64,000 nt of DNA. It comes from Marifrigoribacter sp047730175 (GTDB lineage: Bacteria; Bacteroidota; Bacteroidia; Flavobacteriales; Flavobacteriaceae). The notes beneath the pieces were generated by a model, which was given only the letters and a program-made list of their open reading frames with translations, was not told the origin of the DNA and searched no databases. The position numbers were made by a program, and so were the translations under genes. Below are positions 1-8,669 of the stretch, piece by piece. The stretch spans positions 930,001 to 994,000 of the forward strand of contig NZ_CP159833.1 of the NCBI RefSeq assembly GCF_047730175.1. Direction: 5' to 3'. How positions within the stretch are numbered: position 1 is the stretch's first letter; each line of letters opens with the position of its first letter.

Positions 1-1968
1 GCTCAGGATGTTAATTATTATAAGTCAATAATTGACACAACACAAAACCTCTCTTTAAAATTAACTGCACTAGATTCTATAGTGTCCAAAAGTTTCAAAA
101 ATGATAATGACTTATTTATTGAATCAAGCATACAATATATTGAAGTAGCTAAGAAAGTTGACAGTTTTGAATATGCAGCAAAAAAAGCTATAAATCTTCA
201 GTATATACTAACCAACTTTAAGAGTGAACCTAGAAAAGCAGTAACTATAATTGATGACGTTTTAGCTTACAAATCTAAAATTAAAGATAGTTTTTTATTG
301 GGAGGTTTATATTTAAAAAGAGGTGGAGCAAACTTTCGATTAGATTTAAAAAAAGCTATTATTGATTATACAAATGCATTGCAAAATTTTTCAAAGTCTG
401 ATTCATTATATGTTGCAGATACCTATCTTTTTAGAGGTCAGGCAAATTCTAAATTAGGGAACTTTGTTAAAGCTGGTGAGGATTACAAAAATGCTTATCA
501 ATATTTTGAAGCATTAAAAGATTATCAGTATATGCTTTTTGCAAAACAAGGTAATATTACCATGTTTAGTATGAATGGCTTTTTTGATAAAGCCAAAATT
601 GAAAGAGACCTACTAATAGAAAAATTAATTACTTTAGATTTAAAAGAATATTTAACTACTGAATATTATAATCAAGCCCTTGATTATAAAAAAATAGGGG
701 ATAATAAAAAGCATATCCAATTTTTATTGAAGGCAGAAAGAACAATGATAAAAGTATCTGAAGATGAAGACAATGATTATAGTTTTAACTTTATAGTGAT
801 ACATTCAAAGTTATCAGAATATTACAGCAATAAATACGATGTAGAAAAAGCTGAATATCATTTAACTTTAGTAGATGCTTTTAAAGATAAAATTGAAGGT
901 GATTTAATTTCTGAATCTAGTTATTATGGTTCAAAGTCACTGTATTACAAAGCATTATCTGATTACAATAAAGCATTAGAATTTGCAGAAAAGAAATTAA
1001 CAAGTGCTAAAAAATTGAATTATGGAGGAGAAGTAATGGACGCCCATTTCATATTATCTTCTATATATTCAGAAATGGGTAATTATAAAAAAAGTCTTGA
1101 AAACAAAGACATGTATACTACCATAAAAGATTCTATCTTTAATCAAAGTAAAACAAATTCACTCGCTTATTATCAAACTTTATATGAAACTGAGAAAAAA
1201 GAAAAAGACTTAGTTGAAAAAAATACCAATATAAAATTATTAGAAAAAGACAATGATTCATTTAAAAAATTGGTGGGAATTTCAATACTATCAACTCTCT
1301 TAATTTTTGGTTTAATAATTCAATTTAAAAATCAACAAAACTTAAAAAACACTCAAGAGGTTCAAGAAAAATTTAGTCAAAAACTTATTCTTTCTCAAGA
1401 AGAAGAAAGAAAAAGAATATCTAAAGAATTACATGACGGTTTAGGACAAAATTTATTAGTATTAAAAAACAAATTAATTTCTTCTGGCGATGAAATTTCA
1501 AGGAAAATGGTAGATTCTAGCATTGATGAATTGCGTACCATTGCAAAAGATTTACACCCATTTCAATTACAGGAATTAGGAATAACAAAGGCGATAAAAT
1601 ACACCTTAGAACAAATTGATGAAAACACACCCTTGTTTATTACTTCTGAAATGGATGATATAGACGGGGTATTTATAAAAGAACAAGAAGTTAATATATA
1701 TAGAATCGTTCAAGAATGTTTAAGTAATATAATTAAACATTCAGATGCTGAAGCGTGTAAAGTAAATATTAAAAAAACAAATAAACTCATAACAATTATA
1801 ATTAAGGACAATGGCAAAGGCTTTGATTTTGCGAAAAAATATTATAATGTAAAATCTCTTGGGCTTAAAACTCTTCGGGAGAGAACTAATTTTTTAAATG
1901 GTAATATGAAAGTACAGTCTAAAAACGGAGAAGGAACAATTATAAAATTTGAGTTTCCAATTGTATGA
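1..1968 (+). CDS. TPR-containing sensor histidine kinase (5' end outside window)
   Basis: Sensor kinase of the HisKA_3/HATPase type that would phosphorylate the response regulator encoded next to it. The reading frame is open from base 1, and a GTG at 82 is only an internal codon in a plausible protein, so the real start is upstream of the window. The N-terminal two thirds is a helical TPR region, followed by one membrane segment (about nt 1270-1325), a coiled stretch, the phospho-acceptor motif ELHDGLGQ with His at nt 1432-1434, an N-box (NIYRIVQECLSN) and a G-box (DNGKGF). This order (periplasmic TPRs, one TM, cytoplasmic NarL-type kinase) is common in Flavobacteriia. The stop overlaps the next start by 4 bp (ATGA), so the two are translationally coupled. 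The signal sensed cannot be told from the sequence. Confidence 0.9.
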   Translation, partial: AQDVNYYKSIIDTTQNLSLKLTALDSIVSKSFKNDNDLFIESSIQYIEVAKKVDSFEYAAKKAINLQYILTNFKSEPRKAVTIIDDVLAYKSKIKDSFLLGGLYLKRGGANFRLDLKKAIIDYTNALQNFSKSDSLYVADTYLFRGQANSKLGNFVKAGEDYKNAYQYFEALKDYQYMLFAKQGNITMFSMNGFFDKAKIERDLLIEKLITLDLKEYLTTEYYNQALDYKKIGDNKKHIQFLLKAERTMIKVSEDEDNDYSFNFIVIHSKLSEYYSNKYDVEKAEYHLTLVDAFKDKIEGDLISESSYYGSKSLYYKALSDYNKALEFAEKKLTSAKKLNYGGEVMDAHFILSSIYSEMGNYKKSLENKDMYTTIKDSIFNQSKTNSLAYYQTLYETEKKEKDLVEKNTNIKLLEKDNDSFKKLVGISILSTLLIFGLIIQFKNQQNLKNTQEVQEKFSQKLILSQEEERKRISKELHDGLGQNLLVLKNKLISSGDEISRKMVDSSIDELRTIAKDLHPFQLQELGITKAIKYTLEQIDENTPLFITSEMDDIDGVFIKEQEVNIYRIVQECLSNIIKHSDAEACKVNIKKTNKLITIIIKDNGKGFDFAKKYYNVKSLGLKTLRERTNFLNGNMKVQSKNGEGTIIKFEFPIV

Positions 1969-2597
1969 AAAATTTAACTATCATAACAGCAGATGATCAC
2001 CCTCTTCTTTTGAAAGGCTTAAATGACTTTTTAATAGAAAAGAATTTTAATATTATTGGGAGTGGAAATAATGGTCAAGAAGCTTATGACTTAATTGTAG
2101 AAAAAAAGCCAGCTATTGCAATTTTAGATATCCAAATGCCCTCTATGTCTGGAATAGAGGTCGCTGAAAAATGCAAAGCGAATAATTTAGACACTAAAGT
2201 AGTGTTAATCACATTTCATAAAGAAGAAATACTCTTTCAAAAAGCGAAAGAGTTTAATATATTTGGATATATCTTAAAAGAGTTTGCTATTGAAGAAATA
2301 GAAACTTGTATAGAATCAGTTTCAAAAGGAATCCCTTATTTCAGTAAAAAAATCAAACAGTCTTTAAAAGGAAATGCTTTTAATGATAGTTCTTTTGAAT
2401 CTTTAACTCCTTCTGAAAAGAAAATTCTTAAGCTTATAGTAAAAGATAAAACGAATAAAGAAATCGCATCAATCTTATTTATTTCATATAGAACCGTAGA
2501 AAAACATCGAAGCAATATTATCAATAAGTTAAAACTTGAGCAGAAAACCAATAGTTTATTAATTTGGGCAAAAGAGCATCAAGGATATTTACTCTAA
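1965..2597 (+). CDS. LuxR/NarL-family response regulator
   Basis: Two-component response regulator, 210 aa. It has an N-terminal receiver domain with the acidic pair D10/D11, phospho-acceptor D55 (in ILDIQMPS) and a conserved Lys near residue 105. The C-terminal LuxR-type helix-turn-helix is at about 146-192 (LTPSEKKILKLIV...NKEIASILFISYRTVEKHRSNI). Its start codon overlaps the stop of the upstream kinase, so it is almost certainly the cognate partner. It would bind DNA as a dimer after phosphorylation. Target genes are unknown, and no nearby binding site is evident. The length is normal for the family. Confidence 0.93.
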   Translation: MKNLTIITADDHPLLLKGLNDFLIEKNFNIIGSGNNGQEAYDLIVEKKPAIAILDIQMPSMSGIEVAEKCKANNLDTKVVLITFHKEEILFQKAKEFNIFGYILKEFAIEEIETCIESVSKGIPYFSKKIKQSLKGNAFNDSSFESLTPSEKKILKLIVKDKTNKEIASILFISYRTVEKHRSNIINKLKLEQKTNSLLIWAKEHQGYLL

Positions 2598-2663
2598 TTT
2601 ATTGCTACTTAAAAAACTACGTGTTTATACTTATTTTATTATTCCATAAAATGTCAGAACTTT

Positions 2664-2683
2664 ATACCTTAAAATAAAGGTAT
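2664..2683. promoter_or_regulatory. inverted repeat just before a tiny ORF
   Basis: ATACCTT-AAAATA-AAGGTAT is a perfect 7-bp inverted repeat with a 6-base spacer. It ends at the first of two possible start codons (2682, 2688) of a tiny membrane ORF. It could be an operator or an RNA hairpin over the start. Only the symmetry is seen; the role is inference. Confidence 0.35.
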
Positions 2684-2687
2684 GTTG

Positions 2688-2804
2688 ATGGAAAGCGATA
2701 TAAGAAAAAATAAAACAAAAAAGGCGGTATTTATATCAGTCTTTGTTTTAGTAGTTGCAATTGTTTTATTAAATATTGTATCGTTTTATTTTTCAAATAA
2801 CTAA
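2688..2804 (+). CDS. predicted small single-pass membrane protein
   Basis: Small ORF of 38 aa from the ATG at 2688, or 40 aa from the ATG at 2682. It has a Lys/Arg-rich N-terminus (SDIRKNKTKK) followed by a strongly hydrophobic run of about 20 residues (AVFISVFVLVVAIVLLNIVSF) and a short tail ending SNN. This is a typical layout for a one-helix membrane protein with the N-terminus inside. A 7-bp inverted repeat ends at the upstream ATG, and a strong terminator follows at 2845-2881, so the ORF sits in its own small transcription unit or at the end of the two-component operon. I do not recognise a family. It may be a chance ORF. Confidence 0.4.
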   Translation: MESDIRKNKTKKAVFISVFVLVVAIVLLNIVSFYFSNN

Positions 2805-2844
2805 ACAGCACAAGAGGTTAATAATCTTGTAAACTAACCAAACT

Positions 2845-2881
2845 AAAAACCCTTTTCAATTAATTCGAAAAGGGTTTTTTT
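2845..2881. terminator. bidirectional intrinsic terminator
   Basis: AAAAACCCTTTTC and GAAAAGGGTTTTT form a 13-bp stem around a 9-10 base loop, with T runs readable on both strands. It separates the plus-strand two-component genes from the convergent odhAB operon and probably serves both. Confidence 0.85.
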
Positions 2882-2901
2882 ATTATCAATATATTAATTT
2901 T

Positions 2902-4110
2902 TTATAATTCTAAAGCTGATTGTATCTTATTCTCCATCAACAACTCTGTTGGATTTTCTAATGCTTCTTTTATGGCAACTAAGAAACCAACCGACTCTCT
3001 TCCGTCAATAATTCTATGATCATAAGAAAGTGCTAAATACATAATTGGTCTTATTTCAACCTTTCCATTAATTGCAACAGGACGTTCTACTATATTATGC
3101 ATTCCTAAAATTCCACTTTGAGGAGGGTTTAAAATTGGAGTTGATAACATACTCCCAAATACACCTCCATTTGAAATAGTAAAAGTACCACCAGTCATTT
3201 CATCTACTGTTATTTGTCCATCTCTTGCTCTTATAGCTAAACGTTTTACTTCAGCTTCTACCCCTCTAAATGATAAGTTCTCAGCATGTCTTATTACCGG
3301 AACCATCAATCCTTTAGGTCCAGAAACTGCAATCGAAATATCTTTATAATCATAGAGAATTTTATAATCTCCATCTATCATTGAATTTACTTCAGGAAAT
3401 AATTCTAAAGCTCTTACAACAGCTAATGTAAAGAACGACATAAACCCAAGTCCTACTCCATGCTTTTCTTTAAATTGTACTTTATATTGCTTACGAATGT
3501 CAAAAATAGCAGTCATGTCCACTTCATTAAAAGTGGTTAACATCGCAGTTTCATTTTTTACAGTAACTAATCTCTCTGCTACTTTTCTGCGAAGCATTGA
3601 AAGTTTTTTACGATTTGTACCTCGTTCTTCTTCACCTTGACTTCCCATTGAAGGAACTGCTTTTACAGCATCTTCTTTAGTAACTCGTCCATCTTTTCCA
3701 GTGCCAAGAATTGAAGTTGTATCCATTCCTTTTTCACTTAATATTTTTCTAGCTGCTGGAGAAGGTGTTCCCGTTGCATAAGAAGTTGTTTGTGGCGCTG
3801 AGACAACAACTTTTTCTTCCGCTTTTTCAACTGTTTTAACTTTAGAAGTTTCACTAGCTCCTTCAGGTTTAGTCGCTTCTGTATCTATTAAACAAACCAC
3901 TGCTCCAACTGCTACTGCATCTCCTTCTTCAGCTTTTAAGGTAATCATTCCACTTGCTTCCGCAGGCAATTCTAAAGTAGCTTTATCGCTATCAACTTCA
4001 GCGATTGCTTGGTCTTTTTCTACCCAATCTCCATCGGCAACTAACCATTCAGCTATTTCTACCTCTGTGATTGACTCTCCTGGTGAAGGAACTTTCATTT
4101 CTAAAATCAT
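2902..4110 (-). CDS. odhB: 2-oxoglutarate dehydrogenase E2, dihydrolipoyllysine succinyltransferase
   Basis: E2 core of the 2-oxoglutarate dehydrogenase complex in the TCA cycle; it moves the succinyl group from E1 to CoA through a swinging lipoyl arm. The 402-aa protein has an N-terminal lipoyl domain with the modified lysine K43 in DSDKATLEL, an Ala/Pro/Glu-rich linker, a peripheral subunit-binding domain at about 117-155 (PSPAARKILSEKG...GRVTKEDA), and the C-terminal acyltransferase domain with H365 and D369 in the YDHRIIDGRESVGF motif. There is one lipoyl domain, as usual for succinyltransferases. It lies 32 bp downstream of odhA on the same strand and is surely co-transcribed. The E3 subunit is not in the window. 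Confidence 0.97.
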   Translation of the reverse strand: MILEMKVPSPGESITEVEIAEWLVADGDWVEKDQAIAEVDSDKATLELPAEASGMITLKAEEGDAVAVGAVVCLIDTEATKPEGASETSKVKTVEKAEEKVVVSAPQTTSYATGTPSPAARKILSEKGMDTTSILGTGKDGRVTKEDAVKAVPSMGSQGEEERGTNRKKLSMLRRKVAERLVTVKNETAMLTTFNEVDMTAIFDIRKQYKVQFKEKHGVGLGFMSFFTLAVVRALELFPEVNSMIDGDYKILYDYKDISIAVSGPKGLMVPVIRHAENLSFRGVEAEVKRLAIRARDGQITVDEMTGGTFTISNGGVFGSMLSTPILNPPQSGILGMHNIVERPVAINGKVEIRPIMYLALSYDHRIIDGRESVGFLVAIKEALENPTELLMENKIQSALEL

Positions 4111-4142
4111 CTTTCTAAAATATTAAATATATTGAAATTGTA

Positions 4143-6899
4143 TTATCTCTGATTGTTTTTTGTTTTATCAAACACGAAGTCTATTACTTCTTGATGACGT
4201 TTTTTTGAACGTACTGAACTACCTGCAGCTGGTACACCATAAAGTCGTCTTGTTGCAGCTCTAAATGTTTTCACTTCATCTAAATTCATCAATAAATGAC
4301 TATAAGCACCCATGTTTCTTGGTTCTTCTTGAGCCCAAACAACATCATCAGCATTTCTGTACTTACTAATTATTTCGCGTATGTTTTTAACTGGAATAGG
4401 AAAAATTTGTTCTAATCTAACTAAAGCTACATCTTCTCTATTTAGTTTTTCTCTTTCTTCTAATAAATCATAATAGAATTTTCCTGTAACAAAAACCAAT
4501 GTTTTAATTTGATCCGTTTTTGCTTTTTCATCATCAATTAGCATTTGAAAGCTTCCATTTGCAAAGTCATCAACACTTGAAACTACTAATGGATGACGCA
4601 ATAAACTTTTTGGAGTAAAAACAATTAATGGTTTTCTATAGTCAGCTTTCATTTGTTTACGAAGCAAATGATACATATTTGCTGGTGTTGAACAATCAGC
4701 AATAAACATATTATCGTTAGCACAGAGTTGTAAATAACGTTCCATTCGTGCTGAAGAGTGTTCTGCTCCTTGGCCTTCATATCCATGAGGTAATAGCATT
4801 ACTAATCCGTTTTGTAATTTCCACTTATCTTCTGCTGCCGAGATATATTGGTCTAACATAATTTGTGCTCCATTACTGAAATCGCCAAATTGTGCTTCCC
4901 AAATGGTAAGTGTTTTAGGACTTGCCATAGCATACCCATAATCAAAACCAACCACGGCATATTCGGAAAGTAGTGAATTATAAATAGAGAATCTTCCTTG
5001 TTGATCACTAATATTATTTAACAAAACAATTTCTTCTTCGCTATTTTCAACTTTAACTACTGCATGACGATGCGAAAACGTTCCTCGTTCTACATCTTGG
5101 CCTGAAACACGTACATCATATCCTTCTTCCAATAAAGTGCCATACGCTAAATGTTCTGCCATTGACCAATCTAACCTATCTTCATCAAACATTGTTTGTC
5201 TTGACTGGACAAGGCGATCAATTTTACGAATAAATTTTTTGTCCTTAGGCAAATTAGACAACACTTTCGTAATTTTTGCTAGTCCCTCTTTAGCATATTT
5301 AGTGTCTACAACCTGCATCATTTTATTCACATCTGCAGTATTGTAATCTACCCATTCATTACTCATGAATGGTGTAATTACTGTATTCTTTATTTTTCTA
5401 GAATCCTCTAATTTTTCCTCTAATGAATCTTTATACTCTTTTTCTAATTTTGAAATATAAGTCGTATCGATAATTCCCTCTTCAATTAGTTTTTCTGCAT
5501 AGATATCTCTTGGATTTTTATGCTTTGCAATCGCTTTATATAAAAGAGGTTGTGTAAATTTTGGCTCATCTCCTTCATTGTGTCCATATTTTCTATAACC
5601 CAATAAATCGATAAAGACGTCGCGTTTAAATTTCATTCTAAAATGCAATGCAAATAAAACGGCATGTACCACAGCTTCTGCATCATCTGCATTGACGTGC
5701 AATACAGGAGATAATGTTACCTTTCCAACATCGGTACAATAAATACTAGAACGTGCATCTAAATAATTGGTCGTAAAGCCTATTTGATTATTTACTACGA
5801 TATGAATGGTTCCATTCGTTTTATAACCCTCCAATTGCGCCATTTGCACAATTTCGTATACAATTCCTTGACCTGCAATTGCAGCATCTCCATGCACAAC
5901 TATTGGTAAAACTTGCGATGGATTATCGCGGTATTTATCATCTTGTTTTGCTCTCGCTATTCCTTCAACAACAGCTCCAACTGTCTCAAGATGTGATGGG
6001 TTTGGCGCAATGTTTAAATTTATTTTTTTACCTGCATCAGTGATTCTATCACTCGTCCATCCTAAATGGTATTTTACATCACCATCAAACACTTCTTGCT
6101 CATAATCTTTACCATCAAACTCACTAAAGATATCTTTAGCAGATTTTCCGAAAATATTAGTAAGAGTACTTAATCGTCCACGATGTGCCATTCCCATGAC
6201 AAATTCTTTAACATCATATTCTGAAGCTTTTTCTATTAAAGCATCAAGGGCAGGAATTAATGATTCTCCTCCTTCTAAAGAAAAACGCTTTTGACCAACA
6301 TATTTGGTATGTAAGAAGCTTTCAAAAGAAACAGCTTCATTTAACTTTCTAAGAATATATTTCTTTTCATCTGAAGAAAACTTAGGTTGATTATCATTTA
6401 TATTTAACTTACTTTGAATCCATGCAATTTCTTCTGGCTGACGAATATATATATATTCTACCCCAATAGAATTACAGTAAATTGCTTCTAAATGTTTACG
6501 TATCTCACGAAGTGTTTGTCTACCAATACTTAAAATTTCTCCTGCATTAAAAACTGTGTCCAAGTCATTTTCTGAAAGACCAAAATTTTCAATTTCTAAA
6601 GAAGGTGCATATTTTCTTCTAGCACGAACAGGATTAGTTTTAGTAAATAAATGACCTCTTGTTCTATAACTGTCAATTAGTTTTACTACTTGAAACTCTT
6701 TTGAAAGACTTTCTGAAAGACTTTCTGAAATATTTTCTTCAATCTCAACATTCAAGCCTAAGTTTTCACTACCAAAGTCGTAGCCTTGAAAAAATGCCCT
6801 CCAACTTGGTTCTATTTTATCAGGGGTTTTTAAATATGTATCGTAAAGTTCTGCGATATAAGAAGGGTGAACCGCATTTAGAAAAGAATATTTGTCCAT
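4143..6899 (-). CDS. odhA: 2-oxoglutarate dehydrogenase E1 component
   Basis: Thiamine-diphosphate-dependent decarboxylase subunit (918 aa) of the 2-oxoglutarate dehydrogenase complex. The N-terminus carries the short helix that docks E1 to E2 (FLNAVHPSYIAELYDTYL). The central region has HRGRLSTL and the ThDP/Mg-binding stretch GDAAIAGQGIVYE...VVNNQIGFTT. The transketolase-like pyrimidine-binding domain follows (ERGTFSHRHAVV, EAQFGDFSNGAQ), and the OdhA-specific C-terminal domain ends with a basic SVRSKKRHQE segment. The size is normal. It is first in the odhAB operon. A -7 element on the minus strand lies at 6940-6947, 41 bp upstream of the ATG. Confidence 0.97.
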   Translation of the reverse strand: MDKYSFLNAVHPSYIAELYDTYLKTPDKIEPSWRAFFQGYDFGSENLGLNVEIEENISESLSESLSKEFQVVKLIDSYRTRGHLFTKTNPVRARRKYAPSLEIENFGLSENDLDTVFNAGEILSIGRQTLREIRKHLEAIYCNSIGVEYIYIRQPEEIAWIQSKLNINDNQPKFSSDEKKYILRKLNEAVSFESFLHTKYVGQKRFSLEGGESLIPALDALIEKASEYDVKEFVMGMAHRGRLSTLTNIFGKSAKDIFSEFDGKDYEQEVFDGDVKYHLGWTSDRITDAGKKINLNIAPNPSHLETVGAVVEGIARAKQDDKYRDNPSQVLPIVVHGDAAIAGQGIVYEIVQMAQLEGYKTNGTIHIVVNNQIGFTTNYLDARSSIYCTDVGKVTLSPVLHVNADDAEAVVHAVLFALHFRMKFKRDVFIDLLGYRKYGHNEGDEPKFTQPLLYKAIAKHKNPRDIYAEKLIEEGIIDTTYISKLEKEYKDSLEEKLEDSRKIKNTVITPFMSNEWVDYNTADVNKMMQVVDTKYAKEGLAKITKVLSNLPKDKKFIRKIDRLVQSRQTMFDEDRLDWSMAEHLAYGTLLEEGYDVRVSGQDVERGTFSHRHAVVKVENSEEEIVLLNNISDQQGRFSIYNSLLSEYAVVGFDYGYAMASPKTLTIWEAQFGDFSNGAQIMLDQYISAAEDKWKLQNGLVMLLPHGYEGQGAEHSSARMERYLQLCANDNMFIADCSTPANMYHLLRKQMKADYRKPLIVFTPKSLLRHPLVVSSVDDFANGSFQMLIDDEKAKTDQIKTLVFVTGKFYYDLLEEREKLNREDVALVRLEQIFPIPVKNIREIISKYRNADDVVWAQEEPRNMGAYSHLLMNLDEVKTFRAATRRLYGVPAAGSSVRSKKRHQEVIDFVFDKTKNNQR

Positions 6900-6939
6900 A
6901 AATGGATACTTAAAGTCGTATTTTTAGTGTAAAACAATA

Positions 6940-6947
6940 CAAAAATA
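6940..6947 (-). promoter_or_regulatory. candidate -7 element for odhA
   Basis: Read on the minus strand this is TATTTTTG, a perfect match to the Bacteroidota TAnnTTTG -7 element, 41 bp upstream of the odhA start. No clear TTG -33 element is seen at the expected spacing. Confidence 0.45.
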
Positions 6948-7009
6948 CAATAAATCCCTAAATTACATCTTTCTATTGTATAGATTTATGTTAAAATAAA
7001 AATAAAAAA

Positions 7010-7546
7010 ATGATGGTAAAAAAATCGATTACTTTAAATTGGAAAAAAACGGCTTTACTATTAATTATAATAAGCTTTAGTCTTTCTCTTTCTGCTCAAA
7101 ATCAAGAAAAACAATTTTGGGACCATATACGATTTGGTGGAGGGATTGGTTTAAGTTTTGGAGATGGTTTTTTTAGCGGAACGCTAGCTCCAAGCGCTAT
7201 TTATAAATTAAATGACCAATTTTCGATGGGAGTAGGCCTAAATGGAACCTATAACAAACAGAAAAACTTTTATTTTTCTACAATTTTTGGAGGCAGTGTA
7301 ATAGGTCTTTTTAATGTTTTGCAAGAATTACAGCTTTCTGCTGAATTTGAAGAGTTAAACGTATCTAGAACATGGGATGATTCATTAGGATTTGTAGACG
7401 ACAATTATTGGTATCCCGCCTTGTTTTTAGGCGCTGGATATTCTACAGGAAATGTAACCGTTGGTGTAAAATACGATGTGCTTTATGATGAAACTAAAAG
7501 TGTGTATGCTGATGCCTATATTCCTTTTATAAGAGTTTATTTTTAA
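7010..7546 (+). CDS. secreted beta-barrel-like protein next to odhA
   Basis: Protein of 178 aa (ATG at 7010; a second ATG at 7013 is equally possible). The N-terminus is a signal peptide: positive charges, a hydrophobic core (ALLLIIISFSLSLSA), then cleavage near SAQNQ. The rest alternates aromatic and glycine-rich strands (GGGIGLSFGDGFFSGTLAPSAIY, YNKQKNFYFSTIFGGSV, YPALFLGAGYSTGN) and ends in an aromatic residue (IPFIRVYF), as outer-membrane barrels often do. It is divergent from odhA. Relatives in this position are sometimes labelled alpha-ketoglutarate decarboxylase in databases, which the sequence does not support: it has no ThDP fold. The function is unknown; a small outer-membrane barrel is my inference. 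Its stop overlaps the stop of the convergent polyprenyl synthase gene by 4 bp. Confidence 0.75.
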   Translation: MMVKKSITLNWKKTALLLIIISFSLSLSAQNQEKQFWDHIRFGGGIGLSFGDGFFSGTLAPSAIYKLNDQFSMGVGLNGTYNKQKNFYFSTIFGGSVIGLFNVLQELQLSAEFEELNVSRTWDDSLGFVDDNYWYPALFLGAGYSTGNVTVGVKYDVLYDETKSVYADAYIPFIRVYF

Positions 7547-8514
7547 ACCTTTCGCTTCATTAACATTTCACCAAAAGCACGAAGCGTGTTTTTATGTTCT
7601 TCTGCAATTGCAATAGTTTCTAACACATCATTCGCTTTTTGCGTATAAGCTTCAATTTCATTTTTAGTAGCTTCCGCTGCACCCGTACTTTCAAATAATT
7701 GTTTTACTCTTTTAATTTTTTCTGAAGGGTTTTCTGGAGTTCGATTAAAAAATTGTTCTAACTCTGTGGCTTCACTAGGAGTACAATTCTGTAATGCTTT
7801 TATATATAAAAATGTTTTTTTGTTCGCAATAATATCACCTCCAACTTGCTTTCCGAAACTAGTAGGATCTCCAAATGCATCTAGATAATCATCTTGCAAT
7901 TGAAATGCGATACCTATATCTCGTCCAAAATTATAACAACCTTCTTTACAAGAATCTGAAGCCTCCCCAATTATTGCTCCCATTTTCATAGCTGCACCAA
8001 TTAAAACTGAAGTTTTATATTCAATCATTGTAAGGTATTCTGAAATGGTTACGTCATTTCTACTCTCAAAATCAACATCATATTGTTGTCCTTCACAAAC
8101 TTCTAAAGCCGTCTTACTAAATAGTTTTGCTAATTCTTGAAATGTTTCTGCTGAATAACCTTCAAATAATTGATAGGCTAAAATTAACATCGCATCGCCT
8201 GAAAGAATACCTGTATTTAAATCCCACTTTTCATGTACTGTTATATTACCTCGACGAATGGGTGCCTTGTCCATAATATCATCGTGGATGAGTGAGAAAT
8301 TATGAAATAACTCTAAAGCTACAGCAGCAGGGATTGCTTTTTTAAAATCATCTTTAAAAAAATGACACGTCATTAAGGTTAAAACCGGACGAAGTCTTTT
8401 TCCTCCTAAAGACAATATATATTGAATAGGTTCATATAATTGTTTAGGTTCTCTATCTATTATAACTTCTGAAAGATAATCTTGTAAAACTATACTATAC
8501 TTTTCTAAATCCAT
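7543..8514 (-). CDS. polyprenyl (prenyl diphosphate) synthase
   Basis: All-helical trans-prenyltransferase of 323 aa that elongates allylic diphosphates with isopentenyl diphosphate. Both Asp-rich metal-binding motifs are present: D78-D79-x-x-D82 (HDDIMD) and D208-D209-x-x-D212 (QDDYLD), plus the GGKRLRP motif at 38-44. The residue five positions before the first motif is aromatic (F73). In this family that tends to limit chain length, so a short product (C15-C20) is more likely than a long quinone tail; this is inference from known chain-length determinants. It fits the DXP pathway, since dxs is in the same window, but is not linked to it in an operon. It could be annotated as geranylgeranyl or farnesyl diphosphate synthase; the exact product is unproven. 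Confidence 0.92.
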   Translation of the reverse strand: MDLEKYSIVLQDYLSEVIIDREPKQLYEPIQYILSLGGKRLRPVLTLMTCHFFKDDFKKAIPAAVALELFHNFSLIHDDIMDKAPIRRGNITVHEKWDLNTGILSGDAMLILAYQLFEGYSAETFQELAKLFSKTALEVCEGQQYDVDFESRNDVTISEYLTMIEYKTSVLIGAAMKMGAIIGEASDSCKEGCYNFGRDIGIAFQLQDDYLDAFGDPTSFGKQVGGDIIANKKTFLYIKALQNCTPSEATELEQFFNRTPENPSEKIKRVKQLFESTGAAEATKNEIEAYTQKANDVLETIAIAEEHKNTLRAFGEMLMKRKV

Positions 8515-8619
8515 TAAACTTAAATTATTTCAACAAAAATACGAGTTGCAAACAAATAAACAACTATTGGCTAAATTTTAAAATAAACTTCTTGAAAAAT
8601 TAAAACTTTGTTAAAACTT

Positions 8620-8649
8620 TGGAAACTTTTATTGTTTTTAAAGTTTCCA
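8620..8649. promoter_or_regulatory. candidate TetR operator
   Basis: TGGAAACTTT (8620-8629) and AAAGTTTCCA (8640-8649) form a perfect 10-bp inverted repeat with a 10-base centre. It covers the -33 element and ends 4 bp before the -7 element of the promoter of the TetR gene, which is the classical place for an autorepressor site. The repeat is seen directly; binding by the TetR protein encoded here is inference. Confidence 0.65.
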
Positions 8650-8661
8650 TTCTTATATTTG
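8632..8661 (+). promoter_or_regulatory. promoter of the tetR-tolC-hlyD-RND operon
   Basis: The -33 element TTG (8632-8634) and the -7 element TATATTTG (8654-8661, consensus TAnnTTTG) are separated by 19 bp. The -7 element lies 8 bp upstream of the ATG at 8670, so transcription starts very close to the start codon. The upstream in-frame ATG at 8619 falls before the promoter, which supports starting the gene at 8670. Confidence 0.7.
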
Positions 8662-8669
8662 CAGCCAAT

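Noticed and set aside
2336..2551. Minus-strand ORF of 71 aa inside the response regulator gene
   Set aside because: It is fully contained in a well-supported gene, with Leu/Ser/Phe-rich translation typical of an antisense frame and no family features.
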